DNA from: Leptolinea tardivitalis
GTDB lineage: Bacteria; Chloroflexota; Anaerolineae; Anaerolineales; Anaerolineaceae
NCBI RefSeq assembly: GCF_001050275.1
Contig: NZ_BBYA01000008.1
Location: forward strand, 1 to 64,000
Direction of reading: 5' to 3'
DNA: 64,000 nucleotides
Part shown: positions 63,055-64,000 of the stretch, piece by piece
Layout: each line of letters opens with the position of its first letter
How positions within the stretch are numbered: position 1 is the first letter of the stretch
Made by a program: the position numbers and the translations under genes
Notes under the pieces: model-generated
Seen by the model: the letters and a program-made list of their open reading frames with translations, nothing else
Database searches by the model: none
What the model was told of the DNA's origin: nothing

Positions 63055-63687
63055 ATGTCATACCCTGAAAATCAAAATCAATACGAAGAATTCGATGAAT
63101 ATGAAAGCGATGATCTCTCCGGAGAGAAGGCGGCTAAACCCAGCAACCGTACTTTTTTCATTTCCTTTGGCCTGATTGCGGTGATTTTTGCCCTCACCCT
63201 GGCTGCTCTGGCTTTTGTGGTATTTTACGTACTCCCTCAATCCCGTGAAAAAAGGGAAGCACAGAATATTCAGATCTATGCAGCCAATACGGCGACTGCA
63301 TTAGCGGCTACCCAGCTTTCTGAAAGCCTGGCGATGGCTGCGGCTGCTACCGAAGAACCAACAGCCACGATCGCTCCCACCTTCACACAGCTGGCCCCCG
63401 AAGCAACAGCCACGCCTGAACTTGTGGAAGTGGTTGTAGGAACTCCAGAAGTGGTGACGGCGGAAGCCGTTGGCGGGGGAATGGACAGCCGCACGGCGAC
63501 ACTGGCTGCCTTGCAAACTCAGGCTGTGAGTGCCCGCCTGACGGCTGTTGCAGAAGGCCGGGTTACTACGGCATTACCTCAGACAGGAATTATGGATGGC
63601 GTCGGCCTGCCAGGATTGGCCGGATTGACGGCCGCTCTGGGTGTTGTGATCATCGCAGCACGTAAGTTACGCTCATCCAATAAATAA
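63055..63687 (+). CDS. Membrane protein with LPQTG-like C-terminal sorting signal
   Basis: Protein of 210 residues. Polar, acidic N-terminus, a membrane segment at about 35-62, an Ala/Thr/Glu-rich stretch, then LPQTG (residues 174-178) followed by a hydrophobic segment (GLPGLAGLTAALGVVIIAA) and a basic tail ARKLRSSNK. The C-terminus has the layout of a sortase signal, but the protein also has an N-terminal membrane helix instead of a classical signal peptide. No sortase gene is in the window. The start is ATG 63055 (AGGAGA upstream). Last gene of the operon. Confidence 0.7.
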   Translation: MSYPENQNQYEEFDEYESDDLSGEKAAKPSNRTFFISFGLIAVIFALTLAALAFVVFYVLPQSREKREAQNIQIYAANTATALAATQLSESLAMAAAATEEPTATIAPTFTQLAPEATATPELVEVVVGTPEVVTAEAVGGGMDSRTATLAALQTQAVSARLTAVAEGRVTTALPQTGIMDGVGLPGLAGLTAALGVVIIAARKLRSSNK

Positions 63688-63697
63688 AGAGGAAAAT

Positions 63698-63734
63698 AAA
63701 AGCCCTGACTTCTAAAAGAGTCAGGGCTTTTTTT
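63698..63734. terminator. Bidirectional terminator between operon end and phosphomutase gene
   Basis: A 13-bp stem AAAAGCCCTGACT / AGTCAGGGCTTTT with an 8-nt loop, followed by T-rich runs on both strands. It separates the convergent LPQTG gene and the phosphohexomutase gene. Confidence 0.92.
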
Positions 63735-63748
63735 GATTCAAAATTCGA

Positions 63749-64000
63749 TCAACAAATGCTTGCGGCAATTTGCTCGCCAAAGCCGAGCAGGGCTTTGACC
63801 ATATCCTGTGAACGGCCTTCGGCATATACCCGAAGTACGGGTTCTGTCCCAGAAGGGCGGATCAGCAGCCAGGAATCATCGGCCATGATGTATTTGACGC
63901 CATCCAGAGAGGCTACTTCTTTCACCGTTTCCCCGCCAATCTTGGCCGGGGCATCATTAATTAACTGGGTGGTCATCTGGGCTTTGGCGACTGGACGTTT
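63749..64000 (-). CDS. Phosphohexomutase (phosphomanno-/phosphoglucosamine mutase), C-terminal part
   Basis: Only the last 83 codons are in the window; the gene continues past position 64000. The C-terminal motif RPSGTEPVLRVYAEG is the phosphate-binding loop of the alpha-D-phosphohexomutase superfamily. Which sugar it uses (glucosamine, mannose or glucose) cannot be told. Confidence 0.85.
   Translation of the reverse strand, partial: KRPVAKAQMTTQLINDAPAKIGGETVKEVASLDGVKYIMADDSWLLIRPSGTEPVLRVYAEGRSQDMVKALLGFGEQIAASIC

Overview
The window looks like a chromosomal segment of an anaerobic, mid-GC bacterium of the Chloroflexota, most likely class Anaerolineae. This is inferred from gene content, not proven. 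The pointers are Thr/Pro 'TPT' linkers on surface proteins, a very long SecA without the C-terminal zinc motif, a DUF3090/SCO1664 pair, an unusual ASKHA (MutL-like) membrane operon, and a soluble NuoEFG-NfnAB set of redox enzymes. Genes are dense, with many 4-nt stop/start overlaps. I found no rRNA, tRNA or CRISPR array.

Layout. 0-1.3 kb: an insertion sequence with doubled terminal repeats. 1.4-6.5 kb: small membrane proteins, an HD phosphohydrolase, SurE, a CBS protein, MoaB and a CAP/LysM surface protein. 6.5-8.5 kb: cysK-cysE behind a long structured leader that may be a regulatory RNA. 8.5-12.4 kb: a Lia/Psp-type envelope operon (two toastrack-like proteins, PspC, a SIMPL lipoprotein). 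12.4-14.6 kb: frr-uppS-cdsA. 15-19.5 kb: two M16 peptidases, acpS, a phosphoesterase and a ParB-fold protein. 19.7-26.3 kb: a five-gene operon nuoE-nuoF-nuoG-nfnA-nfnB. 26.5-29.4 kb: a membrane protein, an M19 dipeptidase and an S1-domain protein. 29.7-35.1 kb: lpdA-secA. 35.4-36.3 kb: a decayed ketopantoate-reductase-like gene. 36.4-39.9 kb: nadC-nadA-nadB. 39.9-48.1 kb: a membrane protein, folP, folK, homoserine dehydrogenase, the DUF3090/SCO1664 pair, murI, a class I amidotransferase and rplS. 48.3-51.4 kb: an ECF sigma factor with a large membrane-anchored partner. 51.5-55.1 kb: selD-zinc ribbon protein-uvrC. 55.1-63.7 kb: a PIG-L deacetylase followed by a seven-gene membrane/ASKHA operon ending in an LPQTG protein. 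The right edge cuts a phosphohexomutase gene.

Main points. (1) selD carries an in-frame TGA at the catalytic position, so SelD is very probably itself a selenoprotein; its true start is at 55122 and a conventional ORF call loses the first 32 residues. (2) The NuoEFG-like trimer has a G subunit with all its iron-sulfur motifs but neither an H-cluster nor a Mo/W ligand, and it is translationally coupled to the electron-bifurcating transhydrogenase NfnAB. This suggests an undescribed NADH/ferredoxin/NADPH electron-transfer assembly. (3) The cysK leader contains a terminator-like hairpin, a 9-nt alternative pairing partner and an anti-Shine-Dalgarno segment, and I recognise no known riboswitch class in it. 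(4) The 55.9-63.7 kb operon is an uncharacterised membrane system built around an ASKHA ATPase.
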